NCBI RefSeq assembly: GCF_018742245.1 | Contig: NZ_CP036135.1 | Location: 62,001 to 126,000 of the forward strand | Reading direction: 5' to 3' | DNA from: Bacillus mycoides | GTDB lineage: Bacteria > Bacillota > Bacilli > Bacillales > Bacillaceae_G | DNA: 64,000 bases | Part shown: one piece after another, positions 34,295 through 40,799 of the stretch | How the letters are laid out: each line of letters starts with the position of its first letter | How positions within the stretch are numbered: the first letter of the stretch is position 1 | Translations under genes and position numbers: made by a program | Notes under the pieces: model-generated | What the model saw: only the letters and a program-made list of their open reading frames with translations | The model's database searches: none | Told to the model about the DNA's origin: nothing

Positions 34295-34672
34295 TCATTT
34301 TATATAATTATAATGATACATACATTTTGTTGTATAGGATTGTATTTTATTCTTTTTAGACTTGAATTGCGGCATATCATTTTGTTTCTTGAAAAAACGT
34401 GAAAAAGCATCTGCGAGGTTTTTCAATGAGGATTGAAGAGCGGTACTATCTACTTCTTTTAACCAAAGCGTATCTTGTCGTTTTTTTAATTGCGTAAGCT
34501 CGGCAGAGCAAGAAGGATAGGTTAATCCTTTTCCCGCTTCTTTATACGTATCATTCCAAAGAGCAAGAAAATGGTTAAATACAAAGCGACTGCAACCAAT
34601 CGTTTTAGCAATTAATATTTCTTGTTTCTTATTTGGGTAGATACGAAATTTATATGCTTTATTTACTAACAT
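34295..34672 (-). pseudogene. tnpB: Truncated tnpB (N-terminal 125 codons)
   Basis: Starts MLVNKAYKFRIYPNKKQEIL at 34672 (GAGGTG upstream). The N-terminal HTH/wedge region of TnpB is readable (SRFVFNHFLALWNDTYKEAG to QFKSKKNK), then the frame runs into unrelated codons. All RuvC catalytic motifs are missing, so there is no nuclease activity. It is preceded by the left-end hairpin at 34720-34735 and by RNA unit copy B. Confidence 0.88.
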
Positions 34673-34734
34673 AGGTTGCACCTCACTTTTTCATAGTATA
34701 TCTACAGTATACAAAAAACGTAGGCTTACGCCTA

Positions 34735-34805
34735 CTGACATTCATCTCCCACCTAAAATTGGTGTTTCACACCTTCACATTTTTGAGGAAGGAGTCTTCT
34801 GTCAA
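34735..34805 (-). ncRNA. TnpB/IS605-associated structured RNA, copy B
   Basis: Minus-strand equivalent of copy A (22119-22189), differing by one base in the outer helix (TTGACA / TGTCAG, leaving a C-T or G-T end). The same inner stems and the same neighbouring left-end hairpin and tnpB start. The identity of A and B, including 10 bases upstream (TTATCGTTTT), shows that they derive from one mobile unit. Confidence 0.55.
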
Positions 34806-34836
34806 AAAACGATAAAGCACAAACTAATTTTCCGCC

Positions 34837-35526
34837 TCATTGTTTACTTCCTTTCCATTTATATCCTTTTCCCCGTACCGTAAGGAGAAACTGAGGATCA
34901 GAAGGACTAGGTTCGATTTTCTGACGAAGACGACTAATATTCACATCTATTACTTTTGTGTTACCTACACAACTTATACCCCATATTTTATTTAAGAGTT
35001 CATCACGTGAAATTGGTTTTATGGAATTTTCCATTAAATATTGTAAAATAATATGCTCTGTTGGAGTTAAATCAATTACTATCTCATCCCTATATAATTT
35101 TTCTTGCAGAAGATCTAACTGAAATGGTCCCGAATGAATCGATTTCATATCCCTTTTATTTTCTTTTACCCTTCTTAGCAATGCTTGTACACGTGCTACT
35201 AATTCAATTATACTAAATGGTTTTTTAATATAATCATCTGCTCCAATTGTCAAACCGTGTACCTGATCTTTCTCTTGAACACGTGCCGTTAATATAATAA
35301 TACCAATCTTTTCATTGTCTTTTCGTATTCTTTTGCATATTCGAAAACCATCTATTCCTGGTAACATAACATCAAGTATTACAATATCAACATTATGATT
35401 TTCTAAAAGCTCAAGAGCTTTTTCACCTGTATCGGTTTCTAAAACATTGAAACCAGCACGCTTCATATTTAATGTAATAAAATTACGAATTGTTATCTCA
35501 TCTTCTAATACTAAAATTGTTGTCAT
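34837..35526 (-). CDS. OmpR/PhoB-family response regulator, orphan
   Basis: Protein of 229 aa. Receiver domain (about 1-115): acidic pair LEDE, phospho-acceptor in VDIVILDVMLPGIDG, Thr/Ser ILTAR, and Lys in DDYIKKPFS. The C-terminal winged helix (about 130-226) has LTPTEHIILQYLMENSIKPI, SRDELLNKIWG and TVRGKGYKWKG. OmpR-type regulators bind direct repeats as dimers, usually at membrane-stress or nutrient genes. The partner kinase that should follow is absent: 30 bases downstream lie the IS605-linked relics. The direct TGTTAC repeats of S1-S3 are the kind of site such a protein binds; a link is speculative. Confidence 0.93.
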   Translation of the reverse strand: MTTILVLEDEITIRNFITLNMKRAGFNVLETDTGEKALELLENHNVDIVILDVMLPGIDGFRICKRIRKDNEKIGIIILTARVQEKDQVHGLTIGADDYIKKPFSIIELVARVQALLRRVKENKRDMKSIHSGPFQLDLLQEKLYRDEIVIDLTPTEHIILQYLMENSIKPISRDELLNKIWGISCVGNTKVIDVNISRLRQKIEPSPSDPQFLLTVRGKGYKWKGSKQ

Positions 35527-35639
35527 ACTCGCCGCTCCTTTTCTCTTGTTGATAATCGGCTATGTGTTTGATATAAGATTTAAGCTTCTGGTAGTTTAAT
35601 TTTTTTGAAATTGCATATACATGAGCTCTTGTTTTCCAT
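35498..35639 (-). pseudogene. Unidentified coding fragment overlapping the regulator start
   Basis: Open without start codon: WKTRAHVYAISKKLNYQKLK, then SYIKHIADYQQEKRSGEYDN and a stop at 35498-35500 inside the regulator gene. Basic and helical, it looks like the tail of a gene that overlapped the response regulator by 29 bases. It is cut upstream by an IS231-type relic. Confidence 0.4.
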
Positions 35640-35656
35640 ATGTATCAACTCCTAGG

Positions 35657-35778
35657 AGGCACCATATATTTTGATCAACTTAAGAATCTAGTAAAAACTT
35701 CATCCTTTCTATTTAGCTTTTTAGAAAGAATAACGTGGGGATAGTAAAGATTTTAAGTTGATGGACATGGGGCGGTAT
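35657..35778 (-). mobile_element. IS231-derived miniature relic
   Basis: Inverted ends TTTGATCAACTTAAGAATC (from 35670) and TTTTAAGTTGATGGACAT (to 35767), flanked by GGAGGCACC and GGGGCGGTATCCC. The interior (about 60 bp) is only the leader and RBS of an IS231 element (TTCTTTCTAAAAAGCTAAAT, GAAAGGATGA). It is an internal-deletion derivative. Confidence 0.65.
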
Positions 35779-35780
35779 CC

Positions 35781-36110
35781 CTAGTTTATCAGTTTTATAT
35801 TAAGTAAGTGATAGGACTTTTTCGTCTGTAATTTCATTTTCCCGCCAACCGCACCACCAAACAATTTATTACGTGAAAATGAAATGTGTTCCATCGTTTT
35901 TTCTATAATTTTCGCGTTTTTATATACACTTCGAAACGCTTTGACTAGATAATCCAAGTTCTCTTCTGGTCCACCTAAATAAGACTGAATTTTCCGACTC
36001 TTACTTATGCATCTTCCAGCTGATACATAAGTAACCGATACCAATCGCAACCCTTTCACAACTACTTTAGTGGATTTCTCTAGTTCTTTTTCAAACTTAT
36101 TAGATGCCAC
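35781..36110 (-). CDS. Unidentified basic 109-aa protein
   Basis: MASNKFEKELEKSTKVVVKG, then LRLVSVTYVSAGRCISKSRK and a Gly-rich FGGAVGGKMKLQTKKSYH. Strongly basic with no membrane segment or signal peptide. It is the last of six small genes reading leftward from 37283 with short spacings. Start ATG 36110 (GGAAGTGAGAC upstream). The family is not recognised; in such operons of Bacillus plasmids, small basic proteins are often DNA-processing or transfer accessory factors. Confidence 0.6.
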   Translation of the reverse strand: MASNKFEKELEKSTKVVVKGLRLVSVTYVSAGRCISKSRKIQSYLGGPEENLDYLVKAFRSVYKNAKIIEKTMEHISFSRNKLFGGAVGGKMKLQTKKSYHLLNIKLIN

Positions 36111-36128
36111 AGTCTCACTTCCTTTGCA

Positions 36129-36326
36129 TCAACTATGAAGAATTACTCGCTCCTTTTTAATTTTTTTTAGATGCTTTTCTAGTTCTGAAGGCTCTAATCC
36201 ATAGAGTTGTCTTCTTCCATCCTTGTAAAATCCGCAATCGATCAGCTGACTAATGATACGCTGTTTTTTCTTTCCACATGATAAGTATGTTGTTCTAGCT
36301 TTTTTGGGTCTTTTGCATACTTTCAA
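36129..36326 (-). CDS. Small basic protein, FbpA-like
   Basis: Protein of 65 aa. KKKQRIISQLIDCGFYKDGR followed by RQLYGLEPSELEKHLKKIKK resembles the Fur-regulated basic proteins of Bacillus (LI-x-x-G-(I/F)-YK...-QLY-x-L-x-x-SELE), small regulators in iron sparing. An N-terminal Cys-containing basic stretch is added. The ATG overlaps the stop of the preceding gene by four bases, so translation is coupled. The family link is from memory and moderate. Confidence 0.6.
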   Translation of the reverse strand: MKVCKRPKKARTTYLSCGKKKQRIISQLIDCGFYKDGRRQLYGLEPSELEKHLKKIKKERVILHS

Positions 36327-36604
36327 GAAATAAATTCTTGTGTTGCCATTTCTACAAACTGAATATCAGACTCTACAAGGTAACGAATATATGCCGTTTT
36401 CGTTTTCATATATTCATCTTCATTTTTCCATCTATGATGGCTGCCGTCACAAAGTACAAAAAAGGAAACGTTTCTCAACTGACTTACCAATTTATTCGTT
36501 TGACCCTTCGGATTAAATATTTCTTTCGCTTTTTTATGTGCCTGTAACACTTTGTCTTTCGAACATCCGCATACAAGTAAATAATGTGGTATGATTAAAC
36601 TCAT
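36323..36604 (-). CDS. Unidentified 93-aa protein in small-gene operon
   Basis: MSLIIPHYLLVCGCSKDKVL, then QAHKKAKEIFNPKGQTNKLV, SQLRNVSFFVLCDGSHHRWK and YIRYLVESDIQFVEMATQEF. Mixed alpha/beta with four Cys/His residues and no membrane helix. Starts four bases after the upstream gene's stop and overlaps the next by four bases. Its build is reminiscent of small Rossmann-type helper proteins. Function unknown. Confidence 0.65.
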   Translation of the reverse strand: MSLIIPHYLLVCGCSKDKVLQAHKKAKEIFNPKGQTNKLVSQLRNVSFFVLCDGSHHRWKNEDEYMKTKTAYIRYLVESDIQFVEMATQEFIS

Positions 36605-36608
36605 TTTG

Positions 36609-36992
36609 CTATCTCACCTCTCTATTGCTCTCATACACAATCCAGAAAGGATAAGAACAAAGAGCACGCGTCGATTCTCTACACGCTAACATGATTTGAA
36701 AAGCATGATAAGAAGGATGATCCTTTTCCAAATGGCTAGTGCTATATTCTAAAAAGCCGTCATTCTTCTCACCTTGTACAACAAACGCCTTAAAATCGGA
36801 TAAATGAGCCTGTTCTTTATGCTTATCCTTAATATAAAGGATTGCTCCACTTAAAAATGAATGTGTAGTTCTCACCCACGTTAATCCAGCGCCTTCATGA
36901 ATCACTTGTTTTGTCATTTCCATTGCGAGTTCCTGTGCTTGCTTTTTCGTTTGAATATCAGCAATTCCATTCGAAACAATCATTTCTTTCAC
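36609..36992 (-). CDS. Unidentified 127-aa protein in small-gene operon
   Basis: KKQAQELAMEMTKQVIHEGA, GLTWVRTTHSFLSGAILYIK and a second half with SYHAFQIMLACRESTRALCS. The segment WVRTTHSFLSGAILYIKDK and the ESTR motif recall parts of VirD4/TraG coupling proteins (A-x-S-FL-x-A-ILYI; EESTR). The protein would be a much shortened relative. The start at 36992 follows GAAAGGGTGAAAGAA. A role in plasmid transfer is a guess from these motifs and the gene neighbourhood. Confidence 0.6.
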   Translation of the reverse strand: MKEMIVSNGIADIQTKKQAQELAMEMTKQVIHEGAGLTWVRTTHSFLSGAILYIKDKHKEQAHLSDFKAFVVQGEKNDGFLEYSTSHLEKDHPSYHAFQIMLACRESTRALCSYPFWIVYESNREVR

Positions 36993-37013
36993 CCTTTCGT
37001 AGTTATGTAGTTT

Positions 37014-37169
37014 TCATATAGCTAAATACAATACAACTAACCAAAATGGCATTATCATTAGAAATCCATTTCTAATCCCTTTTGCAATAGCCAATGGATC
37101 ATCATTACAGTATGGCATTTCCTTTTCTTCAACCCGCTGCAACATCTTTTTTTGGGGTGAAAGGCTCAT
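37014..37169 (-). CDS. Small membrane protein, 51 aa
   Basis: MSLSPQKKMLQRVEEKEMPY, CNDDPLAIAKGIRNGFLMIM, PFWLVVLYLAI. One C-terminal transmembrane helix with the N-terminus presumably inside. Start ATG 37169 with AAAGGAG nine bases upstream. Second gene of the leftward operon. Tiny helical membrane proteins at the head of such operons occur in transfer or phage-holin-like modules. Confidence 0.7.
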   Translation of the reverse strand: MSLSPQKKMLQRVEEKEMPYCNDDPLAIAKGIRNGFLMIMPFWLVVLYLAI

Positions 37170-37187
37170 ATTGAATCTCCTTTCCTT

Positions 37188-37283
37188 TCAATCTGTTTTC
37201 ATTTTCCATAACAAACTACCACCAAAACAGCCTATACAATAAATCATAATAAATTTTATGCAAATTTCTATAATTGCATCCAT
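37188..37283 (-). CDS. Very small membrane protein, 31 aa
   Basis: MDAIIEICIKFIMIYCIGCF followed by GGSLLWKMKTD, a single hydrophobic helix. Start ATG 37283 preceded by GGGAAGTG; stop TGA only 18 bases before the next gene's start. First gene of the six-gene leftward run. Its family is not recognised. Confidence 0.6.
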   Translation of the reverse strand: MDAIIEICIKFIMIYCIGCFGGSLLWKMKTD

Positions 37284-37371
37284 CACTTCCCAGTATCCTC
37301 TCCTCGCAATTAACATTTATTTCAGAAAAACCCCACGGTAAGAAAAGTCAGACAAGAAAAGAGCCAGAGTT

Positions 37372-37402
37372 TACCCCGTTAAGAGTAAATCGGCTCTTTA
37401 AT
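37372..37402. terminator. Relic of a marR-type terminator
   Basis: AAAGAGCCAGAGTTTACCCC followed by GTTAAGAGTAAATCGGCTCTTT. In reverse it is 80-90% like the terminator after the MarR gene at 23.1 kb, hinting that a related segment was once duplicated here. Confidence 0.5.
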
Positions 37403-37604
37403 ATTCAAAGGACGTAAGGAACATAAACTTGTTGAATGTAATCCAGCAAACTTTTATTCTCCTAAGAAATTGATATCTTCCCAACCCAAAGGCGAATATC
37501 GTATGCTAGGGAATTTTTCATTTAAGAAACTTGGTTTTTCCAAAACGCTGGCGGTACGCCTTTATCGATTATTCGCAAACTACAAAAGGAGCTTAATGCC
37601 TTAA
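37391..37604 (+). other. Open stretch without start, possible gene fragment
   Basis: Frame reads GRKEHKLVECNPANFYSPKK, LISSQPKGEYRMLGNFSFKK, LGFSKTLAVRLYRLFANYKR then stop at 37602-37604. The amino-acid pattern is regular, but no start codon or RBS is seen and the family is not recognised. Part of the same DNA (37517-37552) resembles a decayed Tn4430-type end in reverse, so it may be non-coding. Confidence 0.3.
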
Positions 37605-37613
37605 TTTCACCAA

Positions 37614-37847
37614 TTACTTAATAATTAAAGATACAATTCCTAAAATTATACACAGTATCCCACCTAAAAATTGCCCTAGTCCAGACGCCTCCCCTAAAAT
37701 TAAGAGATTGAAAATGTTTTTTCTTGTTTGCGTTTTTCCTACAAATGCATCATCTTTTTTCATTTTATATATACCCCATAATACTAAGACTACTCCAAAA
37801 AGTATAAATAATAGTTTTAACATCATAATATATTTACCTCTATTCAT
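37614..37847 (-). CDS. Small two-helix membrane protein
   Basis: Protein of 77 aa: MMLKLLFILFGVVLVLWGIY (helix 1), a cytosolic KMKKDDAFVGKTQTRKN loop, then GQFLGGILCIILGIVSLIIK (helix 2). Third gene of an XRE/membrane-protein module transcribed leftward. Its first codons touch the end of the XRE gene at 37847. Function unknown; in similar modules the regulator controls neighbouring membrane proteins. Confidence 0.72.
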   Translation of the reverse strand: MNRGKYIMMLKLLFILFGVVLVLWGIYKMKKDDAFVGKTQTRKNIFNLLILGEASGLGQFLGGILCIILGIVSLIIK

Positions 37848-38053
37848 TAGTTGTATTTTGCTATATTGCTTGATTCTTTCTCTTCAATCGATAACTTAAA
37901 AACCACAGATATTCTAGAGGCTAATAAAACAGATGGATAATATTTTTGTTTTTCTAACGAAATAATCGTTCTTGAAGATACAAATACTTCATCAACTAAC
38001 TCTTGTTGTGTTATTCCATATTTCAAACGTAACTCTTTTATTCTATTTTTCAT
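37847..38053 (-). CDS. XRE-family small HTH regulator
   Basis: Protein of 68 aa: KNRIKELRLKYGITQQELVD, EVFVSSRTIISLEKQKYYPS, VLLASRISVVFKLSIEEK. Classic Cro/CI-type HTH of the YgzD/YozG kind that accompanies DUF2178/DUF3796 membrane proteins. The last ten residues (ESSNIAKYN) deviate from the usual acidic EDIFxxE end, hinting at a late frameshift. The operon partner upstream is the membrane protein at 38067-38483. Confidence 0.85.
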   Translation of the reverse strand: MKNRIKELRLKYGITQQELVDEVFVSSRTIISLEKQKYYPSVLLASRISVVFKLSIEEKESSNIAKYN

Positions 38054-38066
38054 AGAAATCTTCTAA

Positions 38067-38483
38067 TTAAAGAAAACTATTATAATATTTTTTAGCTAAT
38101 GTATTCGTAATTAGACAGCATATCATAATGAGAAATAGCCCAGTATTAATCGGAATTATAATCCATTTTGAAAGAAACATCATAAGAATAATCATAACCA
38201 TAAGAATACTTATGGTTATATGTGCAGCTTTTCCATCTATTAAATCAACCCTTTCATCATATTCCTTTGATTGCTCTCTTTCTAACTGTTTAGCATTAGT
38301 TTTATGTTTAGTTTGAGAAACTAAAGCAAAAATTAAAAACAATACGCCCGTAAGTATCTTTAAATTCCCCAAATAAAACCCTTCAGTAAGCTCAGCTGCA
38401 GTATGATCATAAATTATTTCAAAAAAACCCATTGCAATAATTGCAAACGAACATAAATAAAGCTCTTTCCATCTATTTTTCAA
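38067..38483 (-). CDS. Four-helix membrane protein (DUF2178-like)
   Basis: Protein of 138 aa from a TTG at 38483 (TTAGGAG eight bases upstream); a longer frame from 38507 would begin before that signal. Helices at about 8-28, 42-60, 92-110 and 112-130 with a charged central loop QTKHKTNAKQLEREQSKEYD. Companion genes of XRE regulators in Bacillus often have this design. The role is unknown, with stress-sensing or regulator anchoring suggested. Confidence 0.72.
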   Translation of the reverse strand: MKNRWKELYLCSFAIIAMGFFEIIYDHTAAELTEGFYLGNLKILTGVLFLIFALVSQTKHKTNAKQLEREQSKEYDERVDLIDGKAAHITISILMVMIILMMFLSKWIIIPINTGLFLIMICCLITNTLAKKYYNSFL

Positions 38484-38616
38484 ACAAATCACTCCTAACA
38501 CAGCCATATATTCAAAGTTTATTTAAAAGTATATTTTAATAAATATCTTCTTTTTTACATCCTTCATTAGTTAGTGAATAGTACATACTATCCTCAAAAG
38601 ATATTAATATAATCTC

Positions 38617-38673
38617 AACCCAATATCAATTCTTTTTTTATAATTTTTATAAAAAAAGAATTGATATTGGGTT
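38617..38673. terminator. Perfect 27-bp-arm palindrome
   Basis: Arms 38617-38643 and 38647-38673 are exact reverse complements (starting AACCCAATATCAATTC) with a 3-base TTT loop. Long A and T runs inside the stem and a T-run after it fit a bidirectional terminator, but the perfect 27-bp stem is longer than any other terminator here and no gene ends beside it. Confidence 0.7.
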
Positions 38674-39159
38674 TTTAATGACATTTTTCGACAAAATATT
38701 TACTTTTAGCAATTATCAGTTTACAATGATTATAACTTAATAGACATACTACATAATGTGTAATAATTACTTAGTTGAACATATAGTTATCAAAATAGGG
38801 ATTGTTAAATAATCCTACAGATGATGAACGAATACTCATTACGGATTAACATCCGGAAATATAAGGAAACTTAAATTCCAGAAAAGATGTGTGATTAGTA
38901 TGCTCAAGTTTAGAAGATTACTAATTGGTTGGTGAAGTGTAGGGAATACACCAGATTCATGGATTTGATCAGATGTACAAAACTTGACGAGAGGTATATA
39001 TATAAAGTAGGCTATGACTCTTTTGTTTATTGTCCAATTGGATTTATTGCAGAGTATTTTAGGCTTGCTATGCTAAATACACAAGATATATATAGGAGGT
39101 TCCCCTTTTTGAATCCGAATAATCGTTTAGCAACAAATCAAGGTTCTCCTATAGTAGAT
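38674..39159. other. Gene-poor stretch before an IS231 relic
   Basis: Contains GATGTGTGATTAGTATG, also present inside the IS6-type relic at 27.78 kb. It also has a questionable plus-strand frame (38938-39090: REYTRFMDLIRCTKLDERYI ... VYCPIGFIAEYF) with neither RBS nor recognisable family that runs into IS231 DNA. I would not call it a gene. Confidence 0.4.
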
Positions 39160-40040
39160 AACCAAAATTCTCGTACAGCTTGATCTTGTAATCGTTTTTG
39201 TTGCTGTTGTTTTGTTAATCGATGAACAATTACACGAGCTGGCACTTTATCAATCATTTCTACATAAGCATCAGCTATTTTACATGTTTGTCCTGGTTGA
39301 AGGGAGTTCATTAACGTCTCCATATCTATCTGTATATATTCTGTACCTTTTTTAATTCTTCCGTCTTGAAAATAATCAAGGTTAGGATTTTTTTGATAAA
39401 TACGTGTATTCGACTTGATACGAGAGATATAGTAGGCCTCTTTATCTTGTATATATTGAAGGTCTTTTAAATGAAAATAACCTAAATCTCAGATACATAA
39501 ATCATTTGCTGTCACAGTTGGGACACACAGAAAGCCGTAAGTGCGATCATGTTGTTTACCTGGACCTGTATGAATATGTAGGAACTGTCCACTTAAAATG
39601 CAGTTGAATCTAAAATACGAATACGCTTGAAAACAGAAGTGTATGGAGAAGAAATTGGCATAGATGCGGCCAATTTTTTGCTTAGTAGTTCGGCTAGTAG
39701 GTGTTGTAAAAGTTGGACGGCCGCCTTATTAAATCGTTGATTCAGTCCCTCAGGAATGATGAATACTTCTGTTGATGCTTCTAAACAGCTAGATAACTAA
39801 GTTAAAGAAGCCATAGCTATATTTTGGCTCACCCATACACATAAAGCTACTAAATCTTTTGCTTGATACTTACTAGTTCGTTGTACAAAAACAGCATCTC
39901 TAGCAAGATCCCGTAAGGTATTTGGAGATAAAAAACTTTGAATCTCTTGAGCAAATAATTGTAATTCGTCAGACACAGAAACAGTAGCGTATATTTTCAT
40001 TTCAGGAGGCATTTCTTTTTATTAGCTTGATAGCGATGTG
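39160..40040 (-). pseudogene. IS231-family transposase relic
   Basis: N-terminal part at 39797-39979 (VSVSDELQLFAQEIQSFLSP, RTSKYQAKDLVALCVWVSQN); central part at 39160-39323 (LQPGQTCKIADAYVEMIDKV, RLTKQQQQKRLQDQAVREFW). Between them are several stops. The left end TTAGCTTGATAGCGATG (40023-40039) is followed by TGGTGGGACCCC. The C-terminal catalytic region is missing. This is a different IS231 subgroup from copies 1-3, shared with the fragment at 54129. Confidence 0.85.
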
Positions 40041-40092
40041 GTGGGACCCCTTTATAGAGAAAAGAAATGAGATAGAATAATAGGTTTAATGA

Positions 40093-40211
40093 AAAGAGCC
40101 CTAAAGAGATAGGGGCTCTTTAGGGCACGCCTAATCGGATAAATTGATTAGGAGGAATATGAATATTTTAACATATAGATGACTCATCTGAAGGTAACAA
40201 AAAGATAACAA
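40093..40211 (-). ncRNA. Candidate small RNA gene S3
   Basis: Minus strand: TGTTAT (40211-40206) and TGTTAC (40200-40195) spaced 11 bp; palindrome AGATGA-G-TCATCT; extended -10 TATGTTAAAAT (to 40166); hairpin CTAATC...GATTAG; terminator GCCCTAAAGAG / CTCTTTAGGGC then TCTTTT (40126-40093). No reading frame with RBS. The promoter block is homologous to S1 and S2; the transcribed part differs. Confidence 0.6.
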
Positions 40212-40482
40212 ATGAGAATGTATGGCTATGTGTCCATCTTGATTGAATACGAAAAAGAGATTGTACAAAAAGAAGTAGAAACAGTTGTTGGATTAGGCTT
40301 TACAATGGATGGATTATACGTTAGTTCTGAGGATGAGAAAGCCAATTATCCTAAGTTCTATCGTAAAATGTTAGACCAATTAGCAAAGGCTCAGAACGTT
40401 GGAACAAACAACGTATTCGTGTAGCGAACCAACGTAAGAATTTTCTTCATCATAAGTCTACAGAGTTAGCTCGGTTGTCTTA
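40212..40482 (+). pseudogene. tnpB: TnpB internal fragment with mutated RuvC-I
   Basis: VSILIEYEKEIVQKEVETVV, GLGFTMDGLYVSSEDEKANY, PKFYRKMLDQLAKAQ, a frameshift near 40400, then KQRIRVANQRKNFLHHKST. This is the middle of a TnpB nuclease. The RuvC-I motif, normally GLDFx(M), reads GLGFTM: the catalytic Asp is replaced by Gly. Both ends are missing. It abuts S3 on its left and a retained RNA scaffold on its right. Confidence 0.82.
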
Positions 40483-40605
40483 GGACTAATTCGTTAGCTA
40501 TCAAAAGTAACGACTAACCGAGAAGCCCCCACTTCAAGTAAGCTCGTAAGAGCTACTAAGTGGCGGGTAGTTCACGGGAAAGACCTATATCCCTATGAAA
40601 TCAAG
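40465..40605 (+). ncRNA. Retained TnpB omega-RNA scaffold
   Basis: TTGTCTTAGGACTAATTCGT, TATCAAAAGTAACGACTAAC, then the stem GCCCCCACTT...AAGTGGCGGG with hairpin AGCTCGTAAGAGCT, and GGGTAGTTCAC. This layout (pseudoknot-like upstream part, G/C stem, ending in GGTAGTTCA) is typical of the right-end RNA of IS605-type tnpB elements. Its 5' part recurs at 28792-28875. The guide would begin after about 40580. Confidence 0.6.
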
Positions 40606-40626
40606 GTTTGTTACGTTTATAAATTC

Positions 40627-40664
40627 CTTAGCGTATAATTTTCTCAAAATGATATGGTGACCCC
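40627..40664 (-). repeat. Tn3-family 38-bp terminal repeat
   Basis: On the minus strand GGGGTCACCATATCATTTTG ... GTATACGCTAAG type: outer GGGG at 40664, inner ACGCTAAG at 40627. It matches the repeats at 52240-52277 (36 of 38) and 60095-60132, in a subgroup distinct from the one at 23156. Confidence 0.75.
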
Positions 40665-40799
40665 AAATAGTCTTCGATAATCTATTGGGTATATTTGTAT
40701 GCATCCCCTATATAAATCCTAGGGGATTGTTTGCATGTTGACTTTGTTTTTATGTACAATAAAGGTAAAGATATAGTCTGAAACAGGAAGAGGAAAACC

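Noticed and set aside
38938..39183. Plus-strand frame with MDLIRCTKLDERYIYKVGYD
   Set aside because: No RBS and no family, and its end lies in IS231 transposase DNA on the other strand; not called a gene.
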